A DNA stretch of 34,569 nt from JBCBEX01 sp038528235. Lineage in GTDB: Bacteria > Bacteroidota > Rhodothermia > Rhodothermales > Rubricoccaceae. Shown here piece after piece: positions 24,655 through 34,322 of this stretch. The position numbers and the translations under genes were made by a program. Location of the stretch: assembly GCA_038528235.1 (NCBI GenBank), contig JBCBEX010000044.1:1-34569 (forward strand), read 5' to 3'. Positions within the stretch are counted from its first letter, which is position 1, and each line of letters opens with the position of its first letter. A model generated the notes under the pieces. It made no database searches. It had not been told where the DNA came from and saw only the letters and a list, made by a program, of their open reading frames with translations.

Positions 24655-26169
24655 TCACTCGCCGCCATAGAGCGCCTCGCCCTCGTCGGCATACTCGTCG
24701 CCGGGCGTCCAGGTCGGGCGTTCGTCGGCATTAGCAATCCGCTGCGCGGATGCGACGAAAGCCGTCACGAACTGCTGGAAATAGGCCGCGTCGAAGGACG
24801 CGTCGACCTCGTCGGCAGCGTTGTGGTAGTACTGTGCGATGGCCGGGCTCTGAAAGCTGTCGAGGCCCGGCGAGAACGTGAGCGTCGGGACGCCAGCCCG
24901 GGCGAAGTTGACGTTGTCGGAACGGTCGAAGAGGCCCTGCTCGGGCGCGGGGTCGCTGCCGAGGTCCAGGCCTGCTTCTGCTGCCGCCGCTTCGAGCAGC
25001 GGATCGACCGACGTGCGGCCAAGACCCACGATGGAGACACGGTCGGTTACGCTGTAGCCTGCCCCGTCGGTGTTGAGCGCGAAGACCGTCTTTTCGAGTG
25101 GGATGAGCGGGTTGGCGACGTAGTAGCGGCTCCCGAGCAGGCCTTCTTCTTCGGCGGTCACGGCCAGGGCGAGCACGCTACGTCGGGGCTGCTCCTGCGC
25201 GAGCGCCTCGGCGGCGGCCAGCAGCGCCACCGTGCCCATCCCGTTGTCGCGCGCGCCGTTGAAGATCGAGTCCGCAGGTGTGGCTCCGCGCCCGTTGGTC
25301 ATGCCCGCGCCGACGTGGTCGTAGTGCGCTACGAGCACGAGCGCCTCGTCTCTGAGCGTCGGGTCGCGCCCCTCGATGAAGCCGGCCACGTTGCTTGAGG
25401 TTGCTTGCTTCACCCGTAGGCCGCTCGTGGCAATCGCTGCCCCGCCTTCCGGCATGTCCGCAAACGAATCGGCGAGCGCGCCCTCAGCATCAGGCACCCA
25501 GGCGTGCGGCAGGTGGGGGCCGTTCTGAATCGCCAAGCGCTCTCGGGACAGGAAGCCTGCGATGCGCGCCCACGGGACCGGCAGCGCGTAGAGTTCGACG
25601 AGCCCGTCTGCCCCCGCATCGGCAGCCAGTGCCCGCTTGTCCGCAGCTGCGGAGAGGGCATCGCCCACGCCTCCGCCAGGGGTGCCTGCACGCGCTACGG
25701 CGACCTTCCCGACGGCCTCGGCATAATCGCTCGCTTCGGTGCCATAGCCGACGAACGCGACGGGCGCGTCCATGACCACCTCGCCGCCCTGGAGCAACAC
25801 GGCCTCGTTGCTGCCCCATGATTGATCACCGACCGAGACAGCCAGGCTCAACGGTTGCCGCACGAAGGCGAACGGGATCGTCTGGTAGAAGTCGTCAGCG
25901 CCCGGCGGGGAGACGAGGCCCGCCGCCTCGAAGCGCCGCTTCAGGAACACTGCAGCGGAATCAATGCCCGGCGTGCCGGTGCGGCGGCCGAGCAGTTCGT
26001 CCGAGGCGAGGTAGCGCAGGGCGTCCATCAAGCGCTGCTCGTCCACGGGATCGGACTCCACGGATTGTGCTTCCGCAGACGCCGCCGCGTCTTCCTCAGC
26101 GACGGGGGCCGGCGCGCAGGCAAAGGCAAGCGATGCGAGCAGGACGAGGAGTGCGAAAGAGCGAAGCAT
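24655..26169 (-). CDS. M28 family zinc metallopeptidase, lipoprotein, with PA-like insert
   Basis: 504 aa. The signal peptide ends L-A-F-A-C (Cys18), so a lipid-anchored exopeptidase facing the periplasm or exterior. A protease-associated-like insert occupies about 120-265 (V-A-F-V-G-Y-G then V-A-V-A-R-A-G). The catalytic domain has His282 in A-H-Y-D-H-V-G, bridging Asp308 in G-A-R-D-N-G-M-G, Glu341/342 in T-A-E-E-E-G-L-L-G-S, Asp368 in N-T-D-G-A-G-Y, and a distal His in Y-H-N-A-A-D-E-V. The zinc ligands are complete, so it should be an active aminopeptidase. The Ala/Glu-rich stretch after the signal is a typical surface linker. Stands alone. Confidence 0.94.
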   Translation of the reverse strand: MLRSFALLVLLASLAFACAPAPVAEEDAAASAEAQSVESDPVDEQRLMDALRYLASDELLGRRTGTPGIDSAAVFLKRRFEAAGLVSPPGADDFYQTIPFAFVRQPLSLAVSVGDQSWGSNEAVLLQGGEVVMDAPVAFVGYGTEASDYAEAVGKVAVARAGTPGGGVGDALSAAADKRALAADAGADGLVELYALPVPWARIAGFLSRERLAIQNGPHLPHAWVPDAEGALADSFADMPEGGAAIATSGLRVKQATSSNVAGFIEGRDPTLRDEALVLVAHYDHVGAGMTNGRGATPADSIFNGARDNGMGTVALLAAAEALAQEQPRRSVLALAVTAEEEGLLGSRYYVANPLIPLEKTVFALNTDGAGYSVTDRVSIVGLGRTSVDPLLEAAAAEAGLDLGSDPAPEQGLFDRSDNVNFARAGVPTLTFSPGLDSFQSPAIAQYYHNAADEVDASFDAAYFQQFVTAFVASAQRIANADERPTWTPGDEYADEGEALYGGE

Positions 26170-26256
26170 GGGAGCAGAGGTGCGTGCGTGATCCCGGAAG
26201 AAACGCCGCCGCTCCCCTGCCCCGCTTGCGAAATACCGCGCGGTTGCAGCAGCAGT

Positions 26257-27996
26257 TTATGCTACCGCGAAGAACTGTAGCGTACCTGCTTCGCCGTCGA
26301 GCGTCGCGTTGCAGGCGGGCGTGGCGTGCTCGTCAGCCAGCCGACGCGCCTCGGTGAGGGCTGCCGCGTAGATCGCGCGGCGCTGTGCCTCGGGCAGCGC
26401 CGTCGAGCGCGCACCCTCGGCGTCGAGCACCGCGTCCATGTCGTAGGTCGGCAGGTGCGTCGCTCCGTCCTTGTGCGTCCAGGCCCCCGTGTTCACGTCG
26501 AAGGTGTAGCGCGGGAGGAAGCACGCACCGCGCTCCGCGAGGAACGCAATCGCTTCGATCACGAAGTCGGCCTCAGCATCGTCCATCGTGTAGTGGAAGC
26601 CCACGCGGCACCAGCCGGGCTTGACTCCGTGCAGCCCCTGCCGGATCACGCCGCGATAGCGCTCGCTCTCGTCCGCGTCGATGCCAAGCAGGCGATGGCC
26701 GTAGGGGCCGGCACATGAGCACCCGGCACGGCTCTGGATGCCAAACAGGTCGTTGAGAAGCACCGTCACAAACTTCGGATGGAGGTACTTCCCCGGCTGC
26801 CCGTCTTCGCCGTGCGTCCGCAGGTTGAACGAGACGATCCCGATGCGCTCCGACGGGTCGGTCGGCCCGAGAATCTCGATGCGGTTGTCCTGCTCCCAGC
26901 GGTCGAGCGCGCGGCACAGCAGCGTGTGCTCCCGCGCATGGATCGCGTCGATGCCGCGCTGGCCGTCATGCGTGGCGGCACCCTTGAGGTCGAGCGCGAG
27001 CGCGGCGCGCAGCGTCTGGAAGAGGCCGGGCGTACCTGCTTTCTCGCGCGCCTCGACATCAGCGGTGAAGTCGTGCCCCTGCGGCCCAACGTAGTCCACG
27101 GTGCCGCCGCCGCCGACGCTGGGCGGCAGGTGGTGCGGGTAGAGCGCCTCGTCGAATACGAGCACGCCCGCCGAGCCCGGACCGCCGAGAAACTTGTGCG
27201 GCGACAGGAAGACGGCGTCGATCCGCGCGTCGGGGTCGCCTTCGGGCGCCATGTCGATGGGGAGGTACGGCGCACCGGCGGCGTAGTCGAAGAGTGCGAG
27301 CGCGCCGCGCTGGTGGAGGAGCCGCGCAATGTCGTGGACCGGCGATACGAGCCCCGTCACGTTCGACGCGGCGCAGAACGAGCCGATCTTACGGCGGCCC
27401 TCGAAGCGCGCGTCTTGCAGGAGCGTGTCGAGGTGGGCCAGGTCGAGGTGCCCATCGGGCGTGAGGTCGACCTCAACGACCTCGCAGAGCGATTCGCGCC
27501 AGGTGACCTCGTTCGAGTGGTGCTCGTACGGCCCCACGAACACGACTGGCCGCGTCTCCCGAAGCGCGCCGAGCGCATCGGCCCCGAGCGACGCCTGGAG
27601 GAAGTGCAGCGTGGCTGGTGGGATCGCCACGCCGAGGATCTCCTGGAGCTTATGGATCGCGCCCGTTGAGCCGCTGCCGCAGACGATCACCTTGCCGCCT
27701 GATCCCGCGTTGACCGCGCGCTTGATCGCGGCCTCGGCCTCGTGCAGCAGCTTCGTGGCCGCGTGGCCGGTGAGGCTGTCCTCGGTATGGCTGTTTGCGT
27801 AGAGCACGGCCACGTCGGCGAGGTAGCGCTCGACCAGCCCGAGGCAGCGGCCCGACGCCGTGAAGTCGGCGTAGACGAGGTGCCGCTCGCCGAACGGCGT
27901 CGCGATGGGCGCGTCGACGCCGAGCGTGTCGGCGCGGAGCGTGGCGAAGTCGAGGGCCTGGGGGTCGAGGGCCGTTTGGGAGCGAGGAGGCAGCAT
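26257..27996 (-). CDS. Class-V aminotransferase-fold PLP enzyme (cysteine desulfurase-like), long form
   Basis: 579 aa from ATG 27996. Residues about 25-480 form a fold-type I class-V PLP enzyme: G-S-G-S-T-G-A for phosphate binding near 107-113, Asp237 in L-F-D-Y-A-A-G-A-P for the pyridine nitrogen, and Lys268 in F-L-S-P-H-K-F-L-G-G. The loop S-R-A-G-C-S-C-A-G-P-Y-G (Cys426, Cys428) sits where group II cysteine desulfurases carry their catalytic cysteine, so desulfurase or selenocysteine-lyase-like chemistry is possible but unproven. About 170 residues longer than SufS, with a C-terminal extension near 490-579. A longer frame to 28230 was rejected as Arg-rich non-coding sequence. No suf or isc genes are near. 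Confidence 0.9.
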   Translation of the reverse strand: MLPPRSQTALDPQALDFATLRADTLGVDAPIATPFGERHLVYADFTASGRCLGLVERYLADVAVLYANSHTEDSLTGHAATKLLHEAEAAIKRAVNAGSGGKVIVCGSGSTGAIHKLQEILGVAIPPATLHFLQASLGADALGALRETRPVVFVGPYEHHSNEVTWRESLCEVVEVDLTPDGHLDLAHLDTLLQDARFEGRRKIGSFCAASNVTGLVSPVHDIARLLHQRGALALFDYAAGAPYLPIDMAPEGDPDARIDAVFLSPHKFLGGPGSAGVLVFDEALYPHHLPPSVGGGGTVDYVGPQGHDFTADVEAREKAGTPGLFQTLRAALALDLKGAATHDGQRGIDAIHAREHTLLCRALDRWEQDNRIEILGPTDPSERIGIVSFNLRTHGEDGQPGKYLHPKFVTVLLNDLFGIQSRAGCSCAGPYGHRLLGIDADESERYRGVIRQGLHGVKPGWCRVGFHYTMDDAEADFVIEAIAFLAERGACFLPRYTFDVNTGAWTHKDGATHLPTYDMDAVLDAEGARSTALPEAQRRAIYAAALTEARRLADEHATPACNATLDGEAGTLQFFAVA

Positions 27997-28102
27997 GACG
28001 GTATGAGGCCAGGGTGCTGATTTCGCGAGCGATGGGAGACGAGTAAGGTAGCGCCGGAAGCGCTCCCGACACAGGAACGCATGGCGAAAACCACGCCCAA
28101 AC

Positions 28103-28963
28103 CTACACGCGAGCGTGTCGCTGCAACGCCTGTCGCCACGCTTTTTCACTCTTGGCATCGAAAGCCACGAGCACCACCCGCTCGGGAGCAGCCTGCCTGG
28201 CCTGGAACGCTGCGATCGTCTCAATCGCAATCCGGGCCGCCTCGTGCGCCGGGAAGCTGAACGCGCCCGTTGAGATCGCGGGGAAGGCGATGGTCGCGAG
28301 CTTGTGCTCGGCTGCCAGCGCGAGGCTGTTGCGGTACGCCGCCGCTAGCAACTCACGCTCGCCGTTGTCGCCACCGCGCCACACGGGGCCGACGGCGTGA
28401 ATGACGTGCTGTGCGGGAAGCTTGAAGCCATCCGTGATGCGGGCCTCGCCGACCTGACAGCGGACGCTCGGCGACACCTCGGGTAGCGCTAGGCATGCCT
28501 CCTTCAGTTTGGGTCCGGCAGCGCGATGGATCGCACCGTCCACACCGCCGCCTCCTGCCAGCGTCTTGTTCGCCGCGTTCACGATGGCATCGACCTTGAG
28601 CCGCGTGATGTTGCCCTGCCAGACGCCCATGCCGGCCCCACGCGCTGCGATACGCTTCGCGACCTCCGCTATGATCGCTCGCATTTCCAGCACCAGCGTG
28701 TCGGGTTCGCCTGGGTAGCCTCCGCCCTGGTGGTAGTGCTGACGTTGCCGTGCGAAGAGCAGAATGCGCAGGTCGCCGAGGCTGAGGTCCTCGTATGCGT
28801 CGCCCTCGAACCGCTTGACGTAGCGCCCGAGGTCGGACGCCTTGCCGCCGACGACTTGGTAGCCGTTCATCGACGTAGCAAAGCGGATTACCTCGCTCGC
28901 TGGCGCGTCCGGTGACGGAACGTGCGCGGTCGTCAGCGCAGCTGAGGGAAGGATGGGTTTCAT
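28103..28963 (-). CDS. Macrodomain protein (ADP-ribose-binding/deacylase type) with N-terminal extension
   Basis: 286 aa. Residues about 111-260 are an MacroD/YmdB-type macrodomain: W-Q-G-N-I-T-R-L-K-V-D-A-I-V-N-A-A-N-K-T-L, the G-G-G-G-V-D-G-A-I-H loop, and A-F-P-A-I-S-T-G-A-F-S-F-P, with all ADP-ribose loops intact. Such proteins remove ADP-ribose or O-acetyl-ADP-ribose modifications. Residues about 20-108 form an unrecognised, mostly helical extension with conserved-looking patches (Y-Q-V-V-G-G-K-A-S-D-L-G-R-Y and H-Y-H-Q-G-G-G-Y). The start codon overlaps the stop of the upstream membrane-protein gene by 4 nt (ATGA), indicating translational coupling. Start 28963 chosen on that basis. Confidence 0.92.
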   Translation of the reverse strand: MKPILPSAALTTAHVPSPDAPASEVIRFATSMNGYQVVGGKASDLGRYVKRFEGDAYEDLSLGDLRILLFARQRQHYHQGGGYPGEPDTLVLEMRAIIAEVAKRIAARGAGMGVWQGNITRLKVDAIVNAANKTLAGGGGVDGAIHRAAGPKLKEACLALPEVSPSVRCQVGEARITDGFKLPAQHVIHAVGPVWRGGDNGERELLAAAYRNSLALAAEHKLATIAFPAISTGAFSFPAHEAARIAIETIAAFQARQAAPERVVLVAFDAKSEKAWRQALQRHARV

Positions 28964-29589
28964 TCTGCCTCTTCGGTTGCTGGTGACTCGTTTGCCGGTG
29001 GCACAGCGGTGGGCAGCAACGCGAGCGCCGCATCGTAGCGGCTGATCATTTCGCGTTCGAAGAAGATCAAGTCCTGAAGCGCAGGCGCGTATCCACTCAC
29101 GTCCGTCGGGTTTTGGGCACTTCCAAACACGTTGCCGAAGTAGAGCAGCCCGACGAGGTCGGTCGAGGCCGTGATGTAGAGCGACTGCATCTCGTGGACT
29201 TCGGCGAGGACGGCCACCGTCTCGTAGGGCATGAGCGCTAGTGCGCCGGAGGCCTGCGCCGACTCCCACGCCGTGTCTGTCAGGAACGCGGTCCGGAGTT
29301 GAAGCCCCGTCTGCTCGCCCGACCCGATGGGCTCGACGATTTCCTGGTGGTGCGCGAGCGCGCTCTCAATCCGGCTACGGTTGCCTTCGATCTCGACCGC
29401 GAAGCCGCGTAGGGCCTGGTCTACGAGCGCAGCCTGCGCGCGCCGGTCGCCCCACTCGTTGAGCGCAAAGGCGAGCGACACGCTGAGCACGATCAGCACC
29501 ACGTTGCCGAGCGCGAAGAGGAGGCGCCCCGACCACGACGGTCGCGCCGACCGCCCCCACGACGAGGACCGGGACCCGAAGCCAGTCAT
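28960..29589 (-). CDS. DUF6090-like single-pass membrane protein
   Basis: 209 aa. One TM helix at about residues 22-46 (R-L-L-F-A-L-G-N-V-V-L-I-V-L-S-V-S-L-A-F-A-L-N-E-W) followed by D-R-R-A-Q and a helical, coiled-coil-like outer region. The TM plus N-E-W-x-x-R pattern resembles Bacteroidota DUF6090 proteins, whose function is unknown; this is similarity by eye only. The N-terminus is short and Ser/Arg-rich, presumably cytoplasmic; the C-terminus is acidic. Its TGA overlaps the ATG of the macrodomain gene, so the two are coupled and may work together. Inverted-repeat element C lies upstream, starting 29 bp from its ATG. Confidence 0.75.
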   Translation of the reverse strand: MTGFGSRSSSWGRSARPSWSGRLLFALGNVVLIVLSVSLAFALNEWGDRRAQAALVDQALRGFAVEIEGNRSRIESALAHHQEIVEPIGSGEQTGLQLRTAFLTDTAWESAQASGALALMPYETVAVLAEVHEMQSLYITASTDLVGLLYFGNVFGSAQNPTDVSGYAPALQDLIFFEREMISRYDAALALLPTAVPPANESPATEEAE

Positions 29590-29617
29590 AGCGAGTCTGG
29601 GCAGTTTAAAACGATGT

Positions 29618-29723
29618 GGTCATCCTGAACTTGGTTCAGGATCTCGAACGACTGCTGCGCTACGAGACACCGAGGAGATGCTGAAACCGAAGGTTCACGC
29701 CAGTAAACGAGTTCAGCATGACC
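29618..29723. repeat. Dispersed inverted-repeat element, copy C
   Basis: The left end GGTCATCCTGAAC matches the right end GTTCAGCATGACC as an inverted repeat with one mismatch. The left arm also forms a perfect 9-bp hairpin with its own neighbour: ATCCTGAAC (29622-29630) with GTTCAGGAT (29634-29642), loop TTG. It shares the internal GAAGGTTCACGC block with copy B. It fills most of the gap between the pyrC stop and the membrane-protein start. Confidence 0.75.
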
Positions 29724-29752
29724 CAGTCGAGAGGATATAGGCGGATTGGGTG

Positions 29753-31039
29753 TCACACCAATGCCTCGACGAACTGCCCGTTGTTGTAGATGGCCCAGGT
29801 ACGCCCCACCATCGGCGCACCGACGAACGGGGTGTTCTTCGACTTCGAGTGGATGTGCCGCGCCTCGAAGGTCCACTCGGTGTCCGCGTCGAACACGGTA
29901 AGGTTGGCGGCTTCTCCGACGGCCAACTCGGGTACCTCGATGTTGAGGATCTCACGCGGTGCGACAGTGAGCTTGCGGATCGCCTCGGCTAGGGAGAGCA
30001 CGCCCGGCTTGACGAGTTCGCGGACGGTGAGGCCCCAGCACGTCTCCAGGCCGAGGATGCCGAACGGCGCGGCGATGAACTCGACCTCTTTCTCGTGCGG
30101 CGCGTGTGGCGCGTGGTCCGTCGCGATCACGTCGATGGTGCCGTCGGCGAGGCCCGCTTTGATGGCGTCCACGTCGGCCTGGGTGCGGAGCGGCGGGTGC
30201 ATCTTGGTGTGCGTGTCGAAGTGCGACGTGGCGACGGCCTCGTCGGTGAGCGTCCAGTGGTGCGGGCACGCCTCGGCGGTGATCGGGACGCCCTGCGCCT
30301 TCGCCTGCCGGACGATGTCGACGGCCTTGGCGGTCGAGATGTGGCAGACGTGGACGTGTCCGCCGGTGAACTCGGCGAGGAGCGCGTCGCGGGCGATCAT
30401 GGCCTCCTCGGCGAGGCCGGGGATGCCTGCTAGGCCGAGGCGCGTCGAGACGGCGCCCTCGTTCATATGCCCGTGCTCGGCGTTGAGCGTGAGGTCCTCC
30501 TCGTGGCCCAGGATCGGCGCGCCCAGCGTGCGGGCATATTCGAGCGCGCGGCGCATCAGCCCGCCGTGCTGCACGGGGCTGCCGTCGTCGGAGAAGGCGA
30601 CCGCGCCGCCTGCCTGCATGTCGCCCAGCTCGGCGAGCGACTCCCCCGCTCGTCCCTTCGACACCGTGCCGATGGGGTGCACGTCGACGGGTAGGCCCTC
30701 GGCGCGCTTGCGCACGAACTCGACCACGTCGCGCGTGGCGATGGGCGGCTCGGTGTTGGGCATGCACGCCACGCCCGTGAAGCCGCCGAAGGCCGCGGCT
30801 CGGACGCCCGTCGCAATCGTCTCCTTGTGCTCCTGCCCGGGCTCGCGGAAGTGCACGTGCATGTCGAACCATCCCGGCGAGATGTGCTTGCCGGTGGCAT
30901 CGTACGTCTCGACCCCGTCGGCGCTCAGGGCCTCGCCAATCTCAGCGATGCGGCCGTCGCGGATGAGCACATCGGCACGGCGCGCCTCACCAGTCGTTGG
31001 GTCGAGGAGCGTGCCGCCGGTCAGGAGGAGGTCGGACAT
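29753..31039 (-). CDS. pyrC: Dihydroorotase, type I
   Basis: 428 aa. Cyclises carbamoyl aspartate to dihydroorotate in pyrimidine synthesis. Metal ligands are visible: His61 and His63 in D-M-H-V-H-F-R-E-P-G, Asp151 in V-A-F-S-D-D-G at the position taken by carboxylated lysine in other dihydroorotases (type I feature), His179 in L-G-H-E-E-D, His233 in C-H-I-S-T, and catalytic Asp308 in A-T-D-H-A-P-H. M-P-N-T near 95 is the substrate loop. With all ligands present it should be catalytic, unlike the inactive PyrC' forms that partner PyrB. ATG at 31039 is the family start. No other pyr gene is adjacent. Confidence 0.95.
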   Translation of the reverse strand: MSDLLLTGGTLLDPTTGEARRADVLIRDGRIAEIGEALSADGVETYDATGKHISPGWFDMHVHFREPGQEHKETIATGVRAAAFGGFTGVACMPNTEPPIATRDVVEFVRKRAEGLPVDVHPIGTVSKGRAGESLAELGDMQAGGAVAFSDDGSPVQHGGLMRRALEYARTLGAPILGHEEDLTLNAEHGHMNEGAVSTRLGLAGIPGLAEEAMIARDALLAEFTGGHVHVCHISTAKAVDIVRQAKAQGVPITAEACPHHWTLTDEAVATSHFDTHTKMHPPLRTQADVDAIKAGLADGTIDVIATDHAPHAPHEKEVEFIAAPFGILGLETCWGLTVRELVKPGVLSLAEAIRKLTVAPREILNIEVPELAVGEAANLTVFDADTEWTFEARHIHSKSKNTPFVGAPMVGRTWAIYNNGQFVEALV

Positions 31040-31125
31040 GAACGTGTGTAGGTGGAGCGAGGCGAGATGGATGCCCGAAAGCTACCGCACCCGCCTCACT
31101 CACGCCGACTTAGCACCGCCGTGCG

Positions 31126-31716
31126 CTACTTCTTCGAGCGCGCCTTGGTCGCTCGCGCCGACACCTGAGCGAACGCTGCCTTCGTCCCTTCCGCGTTCGC
31201 AACGAACGGCATGGCGTTGACCGGCGCGATGCCGATGCTGCCCGCCTCCGCGAAGGCGTCCTGGTTGGCAGCGAGGAACTGGAATTCCCAGCCATACTTC
31301 GACCGCTGGTGCTCGATCATCGACTTGACGCGGTCGCGGGTGTAGTCGCTCGACGCGTTCTCCAAGCCGTCGGTGAGGATGCAGACGAGCACGGTACCTG
31401 GGCGTTCGGCCTCGGGCGCCTGGGCCAGCCTCGCCCCTACGTCGTCAATGGTGCGGCCGACGGCGTCGAGGAGGGCCGTATTGCCGCGCGGGACGAACGT
31501 CTCGGTGGTGAGCGGGTCGACGGACTCGATGGGCGCGGCGTTGTGGACGAGGCCGTACTCGTGGTTGAAGAAGACGAGCGTGAGGCGGGCGTCGCCCTCG
31601 CCCTGCTTCTGCGAATCGAGGAAGGCGTTGAAGCCGCCGATGGCATCGTCGCGGATGGACTGCATCGAGCCGGAGCGGTCGATGACGCAGACGAGTTCGG
31701 TGAGGGCGTTATTCAT
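31126..31716 (-). CDS. von Willebrand factor A domain protein, cytoplasmic
   Basis: 196 aa, almost entirely one vWA domain. MIDAS metal site: Asp13-x-Ser15-x-Ser17 in I-D-R-S-G-S-M, Thr in R-G-N-T-A-L-L-D-A, and Asp in I-L-T-D-G-L-E-N. The C-terminus is a basic helix ending A-R-S-K-K. No signal or TM. Such stand-alone vWA proteins usually act as metal-dependent protein-binding modules; no partner is encoded beside it, since trpB is divergent and pyrC follows. The ATG at 31716 begins directly before the first beta strand, and the longer upstream frame to 31995 overlaps the trpB start region and was rejected. Confidence 0.9.
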   Translation of the reverse strand: MNNALTELVCVIDRSGSMQSIRDDAIGGFNAFLDSQKQGEGDARLTLVFFNHEYGLVHNAAPIESVDPLTTETFVPRGNTALLDAVGRTIDDVGARLAQAPEAERPGTVLVCILTDGLENASSDYTRDRVKSMIEHQRSKYGWEFQFLAANQDAFAEAGSIGIAPVNAMPFVANAEGTKAAFAQVSARATKARSKK

Positions 31717-31873
31717 GGTCGAGACGGGTTGGTGAGGGAGGTCGCATTTATGAACGCGCGGGCGGAAGCATTCGGGGCGCACGAGACGGCGGGGGGACTG
31801 CAACGTGCGCTCGTTCTGCGCGTTGGGAGGCCGTACCTTTCGCGCCCCTGTTTTCCCCGATACGATCTCGTCC

Positions 31874-33094
<1,221 letters not shown>

Positions 33095-33135
33095 TCCATG
33101 TCGTCTTGGACACCTTGTCCGTCGAACACGAAGTC

Positions 33136-33178
33136 TGCTAGTCGGAAACTCTACCTGTATACAGAATGGAGACTAGCA
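33136..33178. repeat. Nested inverted repeat at the GC/AT boundary
   Basis: TGCTAGTC (33136-33143) and GACTAGCA (33171-33178) are perfect 8-bp complements. Between them lies the perfect 10-bp palindrome CTGTATACAG (33155-33164). It sits between the convergent trpB and the AT-rich gene, where a terminator or a recombination junction would be expected. No U-tract beyond short T runs. Confidence 0.5.
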
Positions 33179-33277
33179 TATTTCACTCCAGTTGCTTATT
33201 TGGCTCCCCACAAAGCAGTCTTAGCGTTTTCACTGGCGACATGACGTCCCTCCAGATGGGCCGGACTCAACAAGACG

Positions 33278-34321
33278 CTAAGCAGCTATCCGAAGCAGGT
33301 TTTTCACCGCCTCATTACTCTCAGCAAGACTTTCGAGACGCAGCCGTATCTCTTCAGATCTGTTTTGATTACGCAATACCATTCGCTCAGCAGTCTCTGC
33401 CCACATTTTTGCACCCACGTTTTTCCTATGCCTAATAACCGATAAGTACATATCAATTTTTCGATCTACTTTTTGCTCGTTTTTTGATTTATTATATATG
33501 CTCATCTCGTTAAGAACTGCAACCTCATCTTTATTATATCTATACAACTCACTAACTATAGTATTTCCGTCAATTATCATATAGCTATACTTCAGCACAG
33601 GAACCGGTGTCAAGTATAAACGAAATCTATTCGTATCAAGATTATCGTACCATACATTTGCAACATGGTTTATCATCTTATCATGACTTCTATCAATTGA
33701 TCGATACAGCACCTTACCCTCCCTATATACCTCATCTTCTCCATGAGGCGTAGAAACCTGGTGCAGTCTATAATAATACATATTCTTATTATTTCTTAAC
33801 TTTTCCTCGATTTTATTATAATATCTTTCATATCCTCTTAGTATTGCACCTATATTATCCTGTACTATTTTTTCCCGTTCTGTCTCCGGTATTTTATCAA
33901 TCGTTCCAAGCTTTATGTTCCAATTGATATAATCCATAGACGGCTGATACTCTGCAACTAGTATACTCTTTCTTGCTTTTTCTACTGCAAATACTAATCG
34001 GTCAAAATACAACTTTATCTCATTTACAACACTTTTTCCCTTTCCAAGAGATATGCCCACATACAGCACCTCACCGCTATCAAGTTTCTTGGATAGCTCT
34101 CTATAATTTTCCACAGTATACGGACTCCTAGAATTTGCAAGATCAACCTGGAGCGACCGAACTATTTCATCCATATCACCATTGCTACCGAATTTATCTT
34201 CCTCATTATTAGTATCCAGCAAACTACGGTTTGAGTATATTTCTCTAATTGTATGAAAAATTCTCCATAGTAAGACAAGTGTGGCAAGTGCGAAAGAAAC
34301 AAAAATAACGTAGTATATCAT
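33278..34321 (-). CDS. Unrecognised membrane-anchored protein in AT-rich segment (347 aa)
   Basis: ATG at 34321. N-terminal hydrophobic helix at about 2-20 (Y-Y-V-I-F-V-S-F-A-L-A-T-L-V-L-L-W), then a short basic and Asn/Asp-rich linker. A soluble domain of about 280 residues follows, rich in Lys, Asn, Ile, Tyr and Arg. Two patches stand out: V-L-Y-V-G-I-S-L-G-K-G-K-S near 85-97 and Y-S-Y-M-I-I-D-G-N-T-I-V-S-E-L-Y-R-Y near 250. The C-terminus is a charged helix. GC content is far below neighbours (16 of 60 and 25 of 60 bases in two sampled lines, against 39 of 60 in trpB), and codon use differs. The single base between its start and the stop of the upstream 74-aa gene means co-translation. No family or function assigned. 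Confidence 0.75.
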   Translation of the reverse strand: MIYYVIFVSFALATLVLLWRIFHTIREIYSNRSLLDTNNEEDKFGSNGDMDEIVRSLQVDLANSRSPYTVENYRELSKKLDSGEVLYVGISLGKGKSVVNEIKLYFDRLVFAVEKARKSILVAEYQPSMDYINWNIKLGTIDKIPETEREKIVQDNIGAILRGYERYYNKIEEKLRNNKNMYYYRLHQVSTPHGEDEVYREGKVLYRSIDRSHDKMINHVANVWYDNLDTNRFRLYLTPVPVLKYSYMIIDGNTIVSELYRYNKDEVAVLNEMSIYNKSKNEQKVDRKIDMYLSVIRHRKNVGAKMWAETAERMVLRNQNRSEEIRLRLESLAESNEAVKNLLRIAA

Positions 34322-34322
34322 A

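Noticed and set aside
29790..31220. Plus-strand 476-aa frame opposite dihydroorotase
   Set aside because: Shadow; Ser/Ala/Arg-rich, no recognisable domain, runs past the pyrC start.
33166..33435. Plus-strand 89-aa frame at the boundary of the AT-rich segment
   Set aside because: Most of it overlaps the 3' end of the 347-aa gene antisense, and it starts inside the palindrome; no domain.
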